A stretch of DNA of 64,000 nucleotides from Polynucleobacter sp. (GTDB lineage Bacteria; Pseudomonadota; Gammaproteobacteria; Burkholderiales; Burkholderiaceae), in contig NZ_JAUXZY010000002.1 in the NCBI RefSeq assembly GCF_030693775.1, positions 29,361-93,360 of the forward strand, read 5' to 3'. The translations under genes and the position numbers were made by a program. This document shows, one piece after another, positions 32,912-42,270 of this stretch (its first letter is position 1; each line of letters opens with the position of its first letter). The notes beneath the pieces are model-generated. The model was not told the origin of the DNA and ran no database searches. It saw nothing but the letters and a program-made list of their open reading frames with translations.

Positions 32912-34189
32912 ATGAAGATTCTCCTTATTGGCTCCGGTGGCCGCGAACATGCCCTGGCATGGAAGTTAGCTCAATCTCCGCAGGTTCAAAAAGTCTATGT
33001 CGCGCCCGGTAATGGCGGCACCGCTAGCGCAAAGCAAACCGATGCCGGTATTGAAAATCTTCCGATCGGCGATTTGCAAGGGCTTGCTGATTTTGCCAAG
33101 CGCGAACAGATTCATTTGACAGTAGTGGGTCCAGAGGCGCCGCTGGCTGCAGGCATCGTCGATGTCTTTCGCAATGCCGGCTTACGCATTTTTGGACCAA
33201 CCCAATTAGCCGCGCAACTCGAATCATCCAAAGACTTTTCAAAAGCCTTCATGAAGCGCCACGGCATTCCGACTGCGGATTACCAAACCTTTTCCAATGC
33301 CCAAGAGGCACACGCTTACATTGATCTCAAGGGTGCGCCGATTGTGATCAAAGCCGATGGCCTCGCAGCTGGCAAAGGAGTTGTTGTTGCAATGGCCTTA
33401 GATGAGGCCCACGCTGCCGTCGACATGATGCTGGCCGACAATAAATTGGGTAATGCCGGTGCGCGCGTTGTGATTGAAGAATTTTTGACCGGCGAAGAAG
33501 CGAGTTTCATTGTCTTGGTGGACGGTAAAAATGCTTTAGCGCTCGCCACCAGCCAAGACCACAAACGTTTACTCGATGGGGATCAAGGTCCCAATACCGG
33601 CGGTATGGGCGCCTACTCCCCAGCGCCCGTAGTTACCCCTGAAATCCATGCCAAAGCCATGCGTGAAGTCATCATGCCGACCATTCAGGGCATGAAAGCC
33701 GATGGCATCCCCTACACTGGCTTTTTGTATGCCGGCCTCATGATTAGCCCCGAGGGTCAAATCAAAACCCTGGAGTTCAACTGCCGCATGGGCGACCCCG
33801 AGACGCAGCCGATTATGGCGCGCCTGCGCAGCGACTTGGTTCACGCTTTGGATAAAGCGGTAGATGGCAAGCTCAATGAAGTGGAGTTGGAATGGGATCG
33901 CCGTACCGCCCTAGGGGTTGTACTAGCAGCACACCTATATCCAGATACTCCTCGCAAAGGTGATGCTATTACTGGCATTCCCGAAGATACTGCTAGCGCT
34001 ATTACCTTCCACGCCGGCACCACCTTGGCAGACGGTGTGTTGCGCACCAACGGCGGCCGAGTACTCTGCGTTGTTGGCCTTGCCGATACCGTGCGGGGAG
34101 CCCAAAAAGAGGCTTACCAGGTAATTGAGCAAATCCATTTTGATGGCATGCAATATCGGCAGGATATTGGCCATCGCGCTCTAAAATAA
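32912..34189 (+). CDS. purD: Phosphoribosylamine--glycine ligase
   Basis: 425 aa; [53 protein letters not shown]-grasp. Confidence 0.97.
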   Translation: MKILLIGSGGREHALAWKLAQSPQVQKVYVAPGNGGTASAKQTDAGIENLPIGDLQGLADFAKREQIHLTVVGPEAPLAAGIVDVFRNAGLRIFGPTQLAAQLESSKDFSKAFMKRHGIPTADYQTFSNAQEAHAYIDLKGAPIVIKADGLAAGKGVVVAMALDEAHAAVDMMLADNKLGNAGARVVIEEFLTGEEASFIVLVDGKNALALATSQDHKRLLDGDQGPNTGGMGAYSPAPVVTPEIHAKAMREVIMPTIQGMKADGIPYTGFLYAGLMISPEGQIKTLEFNCRMGDPETQPIMARLRSDLVHALDKAVDGKLNEVELEWDRRTALGVVLAAHLYPDTPRKGDAITGIPEDTASAITFHAGTTLADGVLRTNGGRVLCVVGLADTVRGAQKEAYQVIEQIHFDGMQYRQDIGHRALK

Positions 34190-34191
34190 GT

Positions 34192-35142
34192 TTGGCATTC
34201 ATTTCCCCACCAGTGAGCTCCATTTTGCAAATCGACACACAAGCACTTAAAGACTACTTCCTTGGCCTGCAGGACCGCATTGTTTCCGCTACTAGCGCAT
34301 TGGATGGCAAGGCATTTGTTGCGGATCACTGGCAAAAACCAGAGGACAGTCCGTTACGTGGATCAGGGCGAACCTGCATATTGGAAAATGGCAACATCCT
34401 TGAAAAAGGCGGCGTTGGCTTTTCGCATGTACGTGGCGACAAAATGCCAAGCACTGCCACCCAAAATCGTCCCGAGATGGCAGGCCGTAGTTTTGAGGCC
34501 ATGGGTGTTTCATTAGTGTTTCATCCGCGTAACCCAAAAGCACCCACCGCCCATATGAATGTGCGCTGTTTTATTGCACAGGCCCCAGATAAAGATCCGG
34601 TATGGTGGTTTGGTGGCGGCTTTGATCTCACTCCCTACTATGGCGTTGATGAGGACTGCAAACACTTTCACCAAACGGCGAAGAATGCGCTTGACCCCTT
34701 TGGCAGCGATCTGCATCCTAGATTTAAAAAATGGTGTGATGAGTATTTTTATTTAAAGCACCGCGATGAGCCACGGGGCATTGGCGGCGTCTTTTTTGAT
34801 GACTTTAATGAGCTTGGGTTTGAGCGTAGTTTTGCCATGACCCAGGCCGTGGGCAATGCATTCATCGAAGCCTATTTGCCGATTTTAGAACGTCGCTACC
34901 AAGAGCCATACACTCAGGCTGAGCGGGATTTTCAGGAATACCGTCGTGGCCGTTATGTTGAATACAATCTTATTTTTGACCGTGGCACGATTTTTGGCCT
35001 GCAGTCAGGCGGTCGCTCGGAATCAATTCTGATGTCAATGCCGCCCGTGGTAACGTGGCGCTACAACTGGACGCCCGAACCCAACACACCCGAAGCAAAA
35101 CTCTACGATTACTACTTAAAGCCCCGCGACTGGTTGGCCTAA
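34192..35142 (+). CDS. hemF: Oxygen-dependent coproporphyrinogen III oxidase
   Basis: 316 aa; [46 protein letters not shown]. Confidence 0.96.
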   Translation: MAFISPPVSSILQIDTQALKDYFLGLQDRIVSATSALDGKAFVADHWQKPEDSPLRGSGRTCILENGNILEKGGVGFSHVRGDKMPSTATQNRPEMAGRSFEAMGVSLVFHPRNPKAPTAHMNVRCFIAQAPDKDPVWWFGGGFDLTPYYGVDEDCKHFHQTAKNALDPFGSDLHPRFKKWCDEYFYLKHRDEPRGIGGVFFDDFNELGFERSFAMTQAVGNAFIEAYLPILERRYQEPYTQAERDFQEYRRGRYVEYNLIFDRGTIFGLQSGGRSESILMSMPPVVTWRYNWTPEPNTPEAKLYDYYLKPRDWLA

Positions 35143-35847
35143 TTGACTGCACCAGAAAAAATTGGCATCTTAGGCGGCACCTTTGATCCACCCCATTGGG
35201 CGCACTTGCGGGTTGCGGCGCACTTTGCAACCTTGTTTCAATTGGATCGCTTGCTATTGATCCCGAGTGGCAATCCATGGCAAAAATCCGCTTTTATTAC
35301 CCCACCAGAAACACGCTATCAGTTAACGCAAGCGGCTGCCATTGCACTGCACCGATTATTGGGTGAGGCGGGTATGCAGATCCCGATCGAAGTGGATCGC
35401 ATTGAGCTCGATCGCCAAGGACCAAGCTACACCATCGATACAGCGATTGCCCTGCGTCAGCGTTACAGCAGTAACACGTGCCTCATTTGGCTGATGGGCG
35501 CCGACAGCTTGATGCAAATCGATACCTGGCAAGATTGGCAGCATTTACTAAAAGAAGTCCATTTGGCCGTGGCGCGGCGCCCTGAATTCACCCTCAGCAT
35601 TGACCCCGCTTCTGAGCTGGGTGGCTTTATCGCGGAGCATCAAACCAGCGATGCGCATGCACTTGAGCTATCGCCCTGCGGCTCGATTTACTTAGACCAA
35701 AAGCTAGACATGTACCTCTCATCGATTGCCATCCGCAAACAACTGGCTGCAGGCAGTATTAACCCAAATACGCCTTTGGCAGAACAAATTCCCGACGAAG
35801 TATTGGATCTAATTAAGAAGTTAGGCCTTTATTCCCAATCACGATAA
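35143..35847 (+). CDS. nadD: Nicotinate-nucleotide adenylyltransferase
   Basis: 234 aa; IGILGGTFDPPHWAHLRVA, TIDTAIALRQRY, MGADSLMQIDTWQDWQ. Confidence 0.94.
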   Translation: MTAPEKIGILGGTFDPPHWAHLRVAAHFATLFQLDRLLLIPSGNPWQKSAFITPPETRYQLTQAAAIALHRLLGEAGMQIPIEVDRIELDRQGPSYTIDTAIALRQRYSSNTCLIWLMGADSLMQIDTWQDWQHLLKEVHLAVARRPEFTLSIDPASELGGFIAEHQTSDAHALELSPCGSIYLDQKLDMYLSSIAIRKQLAAGSINPNTPLAEQIPDEVLDLIKKLGLYSQSR

Positions 35848-35875
35848 GATCATCCCCTATTCTTTAAAAGACACT

Positions 35876-36271
35876 ATGGACCTACGTAAATTACAACGCA
35901 CCATTATTGATGCCCTGGAAGATGTCAAGGCACAGGACATTCGTGTCTATGACACCACCAAACTGAGTGAATTATTCGACCGCGTCATTATTGCAACGGG
36001 CTCCAGCAATCGCCAAACCCGCTCGCTGGCGATGTCGGTAAAAGAAGAAGTCAATAGCAAAGGTGGTGAGGTGATTTCCATTGAAGGCCTTGAAACAGGT
36101 GAATGGGTCTTGGTCGATTGTGGCGATATCGTGGTGCATATTTTGCAGCCCATGCTGCGCTCCTACTACCAGCTGGAAGGCATGTGGGGTGCTAAACCGG
36201 TCCGCGTTAAATTAGCGGGCGCTAAAGGCCTTGCCAAGGCCAGTGAGTTTTCCGATGAGGATGAGGACTAA
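35876..36271 (+). CDS. rsfS: Ribosome silencing factor
   Basis: 131 aa; MDLRKLQRTIIDALEDVKAQDIRVYDTTKLSELFDRVIIATGSSNRQTRSLA; GEWVLVDCGDIVVHIL. Confidence 0.95.
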   Translation: MDLRKLQRTIIDALEDVKAQDIRVYDTTKLSELFDRVIIATGSSNRQTRSLAMSVKEEVNSKGGEVISIEGLETGEWVLVDCGDIVVHILQPMLRSYYQLEGMWGAKPVRVKLAGAKGLAKASEFSDEDED

Positions 36272-36310
36272 GTCAGCCTGCCTGGCTACATCGTCGTCCT
36301 CTAGTCACGC

Positions 36311-36754
36311 ATGCGGCTCATCATCATTGCGGTAGGCCATAAGATGCCCGACTGGGTATCGAGCGCTTGCAACGACTACCTCAAGCGCATGCCATCCGAT
36401 TGCAGCATCGAACTTAAAGAAATCAAACCCGACCTCTCCCCCGCCAAAGAGGCCATCAAGATCACTGCGGCCATACCCAAAGGAGTACGTCTGATTGCAC
36501 TCGATGAGCGGGGTAAGGACCTGAGCACGCAAGGTGTTGCTGAGCAATTAGCCCAATGGCGCCAAGATGGGGGTGATGTGGCTTTTCTGATTGGCGGTGC
36601 CGATGGCTTAGACGCCAGCATCAAACAAAAGGCGGATGCCATTTGGCGTTTATCCAGCCTCACCTTGCCGCATGCAATGGCGCGGGTCTTATTGACTGAA
36701 CAACTCTACCGGGCATGGACGATTTTGCAAGGCCACCCCTACCACCGTGAATAA
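36311..36754 (+). CDS. rlmH: 23S rRNA pseudouridine-1915 N3-methyltransferase
   Basis: 147 aa; [59 protein letters not shown]. Confidence 0.95.
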   Translation: MRLIIIAVGHKMPDWVSSACNDYLKRMPSDCSIELKEIKPDLSPAKEAIKITAAIPKGVRLIALDERGKDLSTQGVAEQLAQWRQDGGDVAFLIGGADGLDASIKQKADAIWRLSSLTLPHAMARVLLTEQLYRAWTILQGHPYHRE

Positions 36755-36770
36755 GTAACTTCTTTTAGCA

Positions 36771-37421
36771 ATGCATTCTTTTCTCTACCTCGCATCCCAA
36801 AGCCCCCGCCGCCAGGAATTACTGACGCAACTGGGTGTGCGTTTTGAATTGCTTTTACCCGATAGCAATGAGAATGCCGAGGCAATCGAAGTGCCACTCG
36901 CCAATGAAAATGCCAGAGCCTATGTTGAGCGCGTGACGCTCGCGAAATGTGCTGCTGCGGCACAGCGCTGGGCAAAGCGAGACCTACCTTGGGCGCCGAT
37001 TTTATGTGCCGACACCACCGTGAGCCTTCCCAATAGTGATATCGCCCAGATCCTCGGTAAGCCTTCGGATGCGGCCGATGCCGAGCGCATCTTACGCTTG
37101 CTCAGCGGCCAAACCCATCAAGTACTAACGGCGATTGCACTACTTCCCCAGCAATCGACAAAACCCATTAGCTTGGTACAGGTATCGGAAGTGGAATTTA
37201 TGCCGCTCAGCGATACGCTGATTAAGGCCTATATTGACAGCCAAGAACCCTATGGCAAAGCTGGCGCCTACGGCATTCAAGGCCTGGGAAGTGCCTTTAT
37301 CCGCAGAATTGTGGGGAGTTACAGCGGCATCATGGGGCTACCCCTATTTGAAATGGCTACCCTACTGCAACAGGCTGGCGTATCCTTTACGCTCACGCCA
37401 GAAATTGCAAACCAAGCCTAA
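36771..37421 (+). CDS. maf: Maf-like nucleotide pyrophosphatase
   Basis: 216 aa; LYLASQSPRRQELLTQLGVRFELL; GKAGAYGIQGLGSAFIRRIVGSYSGIMGLPLFE. Confidence 0.93.
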   Translation: MHSFLYLASQSPRRQELLTQLGVRFELLLPDSNENAEAIEVPLANENARAYVERVTLAKCAAAAQRWAKRDLPWAPILCADTTVSLPNSDIAQILGKPSDAADAERILRLLSGQTHQVLTAIALLPQQSTKPISLVQVSEVEFMPLSDTLIKAYIDSQEPYGKAGAYGIQGLGSAFIRRIVGSYSGIMGLPLFEMATLLQQAGVSFTLTPEIANQA

Positions 37422-37422
37422 T

Positions 37423-38886
37423 ATGAACGAAGAAATTCTGATCAACATTACCCCCCAAGAAACACGGGTGGCATTGATTCAACAAGCAGCGGTACAAGAG
37501 CTGCAAATTGAGCGCACCCGCCAGCGGGGAATTGTGGGCAATATTTACCTAGCTAAAGTAGTTCGGGTTCTGCCTGGTATGCAATCGGCTTTTATTGAAA
37601 TGGGTCTCGAGCGCACAGCATTCATGCATGTCGCTGATATTGCGCAACAGAACCAGCAGACTCAAATTGAAAAAGTCCTCTACGAAGGCCAAACCTTAAT
37701 TGTGCAAGTCTTAAAAGACCCGCTTGGCACGAAAGGTGCACGCCTTACAACCCAGATCAGTATTGCAGGTCGCAACCTAGTCTATTTGCCACAATCACAA
37801 AAAGAATCTGGCAATGAGCCCTACATCGGCATCTCACAACGCATCGAAAATCCAGATGAGCGCGAAGCTATCAAGGCCCGCATCACTGGACTACTACCTA
37901 GCAATCAAACGGGCGGCATTATTGTGCGCACGATTGCACAAGATGCTACAGACGCCGAACTAACGCTCGATCTCCTCTACCTCAAAACAACCTGGGAAAC
38001 CATTTTGGCTTCGGTGAATCAGAAATCGGCGCCCGCTCTTCTTTTTCAGGATTTGAGTTTGGCAGAGCGGGTATTGCGGGATCTGGCTAGTGATAAGACC
38101 ATGCAAATCCGAGTCGACTCGGCAGAAAACTTTGAGCGCTTAAATCGCTTTGCGGAGATCTATACGCCCAACCTCGTTGGCAAATTAACCCTGCATCGCG
38201 GCGAGCGCGCCCTGTTTGATTTATTTGATGTCGATGCCGAAATCAATAAGGCCTTGGGCCGGCGCGTCGACCTCAAATCGGGCGGGTACCTGATGATCGA
38301 TCAGACCGAGTCGATGACTACCATTGATGTCAATACCGGCAGTTATGTTGGCGCGCGTAATTTGGATGACACGGTCTTTAAGACCAATCTAGAAGCTGCG
38401 CAGGCCATCGCACGGCAGCTGCGTTTGCGCAATTTGGGCGGCATCATCATTATCGATTTCATTGATATGCTCAACCGCGAACACCAAGACGCTGTATTGA
38501 GTGAACTCAAACGTAACCTAGAGCGGGATCATGCCCGCAGCACGGTCAGCCAGTTCTCAGCCCTTGGTCTCGTAGAGATGACCCGAAAGCGCACACGCGA
38601 GTCCTTAGCGCATATTTTGTGTGAGCCATGCGCAACCTGTAGCGGTAAAGGTGAAATCAAAACAGCCCAAACCATTTGCTATGAAATCCTGCGGGAAATC
38701 GTCCGCGAACATCGCCAGTTCAATCCGAGGGAGTTCCGTATTGTGGCGGCACCCGACGTCATTGATCTCTTCTTGGAGGAAGAGAATCAGTTCTTAGCCA
38801 TGCTAGGGGATTTTGTTGCCAAGCCCATTCGTTTGCAGGCAGAGGGCTCCTTCAGACAAGAGCAATACGATATTGTCTTGAATTAA
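37423..38886 (+). CDS. rng: Ribonuclease G
   Basis: MNEEILINITPQETRVALIQQAAVQELQIERTRQRGIVGNIYLAKV; in frame within ORF 37234-38886. Confidence 0.94.
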   Translation: MNEEILINITPQETRVALIQQAAVQELQIERTRQRGIVGNIYLAKVVRVLPGMQSAFIEMGLERTAFMHVADIAQQNQQTQIEKVLYEGQTLIVQVLKDPLGTKGARLTTQISIAGRNLVYLPQSQKESGNEPYIGISQRIENPDEREAIKARITGLLPSNQTGGIIVRTIAQDATDAELTLDLLYLKTTWETILASVNQKSAPALLFQDLSLAERVLRDLASDKTMQIRVDSAENFERLNRFAEIYTPNLVGKLTLHRGERALFDLFDVDAEINKALGRRVDLKSGGYLMIDQTESMTTIDVNTGSYVGARNLDDTVFKTNLEAAQAIARQLRLRNLGGIIIIDFIDMLNREHQDAVLSELKRNLERDHARSTVSQFSALGLVEMTRKRTRESLAHILCEPCATCSGKGEIKTAQTICYEILREIVREHRQFNPREFRIVAAPDVIDLFLEEENQFLAMLGDFVAKPIRLQAEGSFRQEQYDIVLN

Positions 38887-38904
38887 GCCTTGAAATAAGG
38901 CTCT
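38886..38904. terminator. Candidate hairpin between convergent rng and msbA
   Basis: AGCCTT-GAAAT-AAGGCT hairpin in the 27-nt convergent gap. Confidence 0.5.
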
Positions 38905-38913
38905 ATCTTGTAC

Positions 38914-40677
38914 TTATGCATTGGCAAACTGCAGCCGATGCAGATTGCTATACAAACCGCCTTTAGCAATTAACTCGGCGTGCGAGCCATTCTCCACCAC
39001 CTGCCCATGCTCTAAGACCACAATGCGGCTGGCATGCTCAATCGTCGATAGGCGGTGCGCAATCACCAAAGTGGTACGACCGGCCATCAGGCGATCTAAT
39101 GCTTCTTGCACTTGACGCTCGGATTCTGAATCGAGGGCTGATGTGGCCTCATCCAAGATTAAGATCGGTGCATCTTTATAAATGGCCCTGGCAATCGCCA
39201 AGCGCTGCCGTTGCCCACCAGAGAGTCGGTTGCCGTTATCGCCAATCAAGGTGTCGATTCCTTGCGGTAGCTCACTTAGTAGATTGGTGAGATTAGCCGC
39301 CTCCAGCGCCTCAATCACACGTCCCCGATCGATTCCGTTAACCGCATCGGTACCGTAAGCGACGTTTGCAGCGATTGAGTCGTTAAACAGGATGACGTCT
39401 TGGCTAACAAATGCAATTTGGCGTCGCAAATCGGATAAAGAGAGTTCCTCTAGATTGATGCCATCAAGCTCAATCGCGCCCAAAGTGGGCCTAAAAAAGC
39501 GTGGCAACAGACTCACTAGTGTCGACTTACCGCCGCCCGACGGCCCCACAAAGGCAACCACCTCGCCTGCCTGAATCGACAAACTGACGTGCTTCAGAGC
39601 ATCTTGCCGATCGGCATCTTGTTGATACGAAAAAGATACGTCTTTAAAAGTGATGGCGCCCTTTGCTTTTTCTATTCGCTGTACGCCCGCTTTACGCGAA
39701 TCGTCTTCCTCGATCGGCTGATCCATCAAACCAAAAATCATTTCGGCTGCAGTGAGACCACGCTGCAATGGCTGATTGATATCAGCCAGATGCTTAATCG
39801 GCGAAATGATCAACATCATGGCCGTGATAAACGCAGCGAAGCCGCCCACAGTAGTTCCTTCGGTGGAAGACTGTAAGAGCGCAATCACGAGCACAACGGA
39901 GAGCGCCATGGAGGCAATGAGTTGGGTAATCGGTTGATTTAAGCCGCCCACTACCGCCGTCTTGAGCGCAAAGCGTCTCAAGCGATCCGCCTTTTCGATA
40001 AAGCGGCTCATCTCATAGGCTTCACCGCCATGGACCTTAACAATCTTATGCCCCGAGACGGATTCTTCAACGATGTAAGCAAGCTCGCTAGTCATAGCCT
40101 GTTGCTCGCGATTGAGACCACGCAAGCGGCGATTAATCAGACTCATGATGTAGGCAATGATCGGGAAAATAATCAAGACAACCAGGGTCAATTTCCAGTT
40201 GAGGTAAATCAGGTAGCCCAATAAACCCAGCACCGTTAACGAGTCGCGCACCAAACTAATCAGCATCGTACCCATGATGCTCAGGACATTATTGACCTCA
40301 AACACAACCGCATTAATGAGGCTCGATGCAGAACTCTTTTGATAAAACTCGGTCTTGGCATGCAATAAGGTTTGGAACATCTGTTCACGCAGTCTTAGCA
40401 GCACTGCATTGATGACCCTCGATAACAAATAATTCGACAGAAATTGAGCGCCGCCGCGGATAAATGCAAGCCCAACCAAAAAGATCGGAACGAGCCATAA
40501 CCTGCCATCGAGCTCACCGGTAAAACCACGGTCCAATAGCGGCTTCATTAAGGCCGGTATCGATGTTTCTGCCCCAGCCACCAGTGCCATAGCCAAAATC
40601 GACCCAATAATCGTCTTGGTATGGGGTTTTAAATACTGGATTAGGCGGTTTAGGGCAATTCTGTCGTCGGCATTCAT
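38914..40677 (-). CDS. msbA: Lipid A export ABC transporter, ATP-binding/permease
   Basis: Start at MNADDRIALNRLIQYLKPHTK; GPSGGGKSTLVSLLPRFFRP, LSGGQRQRLAIARAIYKDAPILILDEATSALD. The track ORF extends to 40845. Confidence 0.92.
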   Translation of the reverse strand: MNADDRIALNRLIQYLKPHTKTIIGSILAMALVAGAETSIPALMKPLLDRGFTGELDGRLWLVPIFLVGLAFIRGGAQFLSNYLLSRVINAVLLRLREQMFQTLLHAKTEFYQKSSASSLINAVVFEVNNVLSIMGTMLISLVRDSLTVLGLLGYLIYLNWKLTLVVLIIFPIIAYIMSLINRRLRGLNREQQAMTSELAYIVEESVSGHKIVKVHGGEAYEMSRFIEKADRLRRFALKTAVVGGLNQPITQLIASMALSVVLVIALLQSSTEGTTVGGFAAFITAMMLIISPIKHLADINQPLQRGLTAAEMIFGLMDQPIEEDDSRKAGVQRIEKAKGAITFKDVSFSYQQDADRQDALKHVSLSIQAGEVVAFVGPSGGGKSTLVSLLPRFFRPTLGAIELDGINLEELSLSDLRRQIAFVSQDVILFNDSIAANVAYGTDAVNGIDRGRVIEALEAANLTNLLSELPQGIDTLIGDNGNRLSGGQRQRLAIARAIYKDAPILILDEATSALDSESERQVQEALDRLMAGRTTLVIAHRLSTIEHASRIVVLEHGQVVENGSHAELIAKGGLYSNLHRLQFANA

Positions 40678-40687
40678 ATAATGAATT

Positions 40688-41461
40688 ATGCCCACCTTAT
40701 CCGTCATACTCATCACTCGCAATGAAGAGGCCAATCTTCGGGACTGCCTTGCCTCCCTAGAAGGGCTTGCCCAGCAGGTGGTCGTGGTCGATACGGCCAG
40801 TACCGACGGAACCATTGCGATCGCCCAGGAGTTTGGCGCCACCATCGCCCAGCCAGCCGATTGGCCTGGTTTTGGCCCTCAAAAGAACCGGGCGCTGGAC
40901 CTTGCCACGGGCGATTGGGTCCTCTCCCTGGATGCCGACGAGCGACTGACCCCAGAGCTTCGGTCGGAGATTTGTGCAGTACTAGCCAATCCGGGTCATA
41001 CCACCTGTTTTGCCATTCCCAGGCTATCTTGGTATTGCGGGCGCTTCATCCGCCACTCAGGCTGGAATCCCGACTACGTAGACCGCTTATTTCAGCGCAG
41101 TACCGCTCGGTTTTCGAATGACCTCGTGCATGAGCGGCTTATTCCAAGCGGTTCTGTTGTGAAGCTGAAAAACCACATGCTGCACTACAGCTTTATGAAC
41201 TACTCACAGGTACTGCAAAAAATTGATCGCTACTCCAGCGCCTCAGCCGAGCAAGCCTTTGCCAAAGGCAAGCGAAGCAGTCCGCTAGCAGCGATTGGCC
41301 ATGGGGCTTGGTCTTTTTTTAGAACCTACTTTATTCGCTTGGGTTTTCTGGATGGGCCTCAAGGCTTTTCACTGGCACTCGCCAATGCCCAAGGATCGTA
41401 TTACCGTTATATGAAAATCTGCGAACTAGCTAGAGCATCTCGCATGGAGCAAAAACCATGA
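40688..41461 (+). CDS. GT2 glycosyltransferase, WaaE/KdtX type LPS core
   Basis: 257 aa; MPTLSVILITRNEEANLRDCLASLEGLAQQVVVVDTASTDGT...NRALDLATGDWVLSLDADERLTPEL. Confidence 0.87.
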   Translation: MPTLSVILITRNEEANLRDCLASLEGLAQQVVVVDTASTDGTIAIAQEFGATIAQPADWPGFGPQKNRALDLATGDWVLSLDADERLTPELRSEICAVLANPGHTTCFAIPRLSWYCGRFIRHSGWNPDYVDRLFQRSTARFSNDLVHERLIPSGSVVKLKNHMLHYSFMNYSQVLQKIDRYSSASAEQAFAKGKRSSPLAAIGHGAWSFFRTYFIRLGFLDGPQGFSLALANAQGSYYRYMKICELARASRMEQKP

Positions 41462-42258
41462 GCATGATTTCGGTGATTGTGGCAACGTACAACTGGCCGC
41501 AAGCCTTGCGACTATCGCTTGAGTCCTTAAAGACGCAAACCGATCGCAATTTTGAGGTCATCATCGCTGATGATGGCTCACGCCCCGATACCCGTGAGTT
41601 GATTGATGGGATGCGTGCTGATTTTCCTGTGCCCATGGAGCACGTTTGGATTGAAGACGATGGTTGCCGCAAGACCGTGGTTGGCAACTTAGCGATTGCA
41701 GCATCAAAAGGCAATTACCTTATTTTTATAGACGGTGACTGCATTGTGCAGCCCGATTTTATTGCCCAGCATCGAAAGCTAGCAGAGCCTGGCCACATGG
41801 TAACGGGCAGTCGTATTCTGTCAAACAAAGCGCTCGCCCAAGAAATGCTGTCATGGCCGCATTGGAGTTTTGAGCGCTTCAAGCAGCATGCCCTTCGCTA
41901 TCGCTTACGCGGCGGCCTCAATAAATTACTGCCCTTGTTAATCAAGTTTGGTGATCACTCACGCAGGCTGTACAGCACGTTTGTTTGGCGGCGCATTAAG
42001 GGTTGCAATATGGCCTGCTGGCGTAGCGACGCCCTCGCGATTGGCGGGTTTGATGAAACGCTGCTTGGCTGGGGACATGAAGATGCCGACTTTGTATTTA
42101 GACTACAAGCCCATGGTGTGATTCGTAAATCCGGCGCCTGGGCAACCGAAGTCATTCATATTTTTCATAAAGTGCGCGATCAATCAAATGACAAAAGCAG
42201 CAGAGAGCGCCTTAATGAAAAAATTCGTGCGCATGCGGCCTTAAAAGCAGCGCAATAA
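41458..42258 (+). CDS. GT2 glycosyltransferase
   Basis: 266 aa; MSMISVIVATYNWPQALRLSLESLKTQTDRNFEVIIADDGSRPDTRELI...FIDGDCIVQPDFI; galactosyltransferase-like C-terminal GWGHEDADFVFRL. Confidence 0.87.
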   Translation: MSMISVIVATYNWPQALRLSLESLKTQTDRNFEVIIADDGSRPDTRELIDGMRADFPVPMEHVWIEDDGCRKTVVGNLAIAASKGNYLIFIDGDCIVQPDFIAQHRKLAEPGHMVTGSRILSNKALAQEMLSWPHWSFERFKQHALRYRLRGGLNKLLPLLIKFGDHSRRLYSTFVWRRIKGCNMACWRSDALAIGGFDETLLGWGHEDADFVFRLQAHGVIRKSGAWATEVIHIFHKVRDQSNDKSSRERLNEKIRAHAALKAAQ

Positions 42259-42270
42259 ATCCAGTATTTT

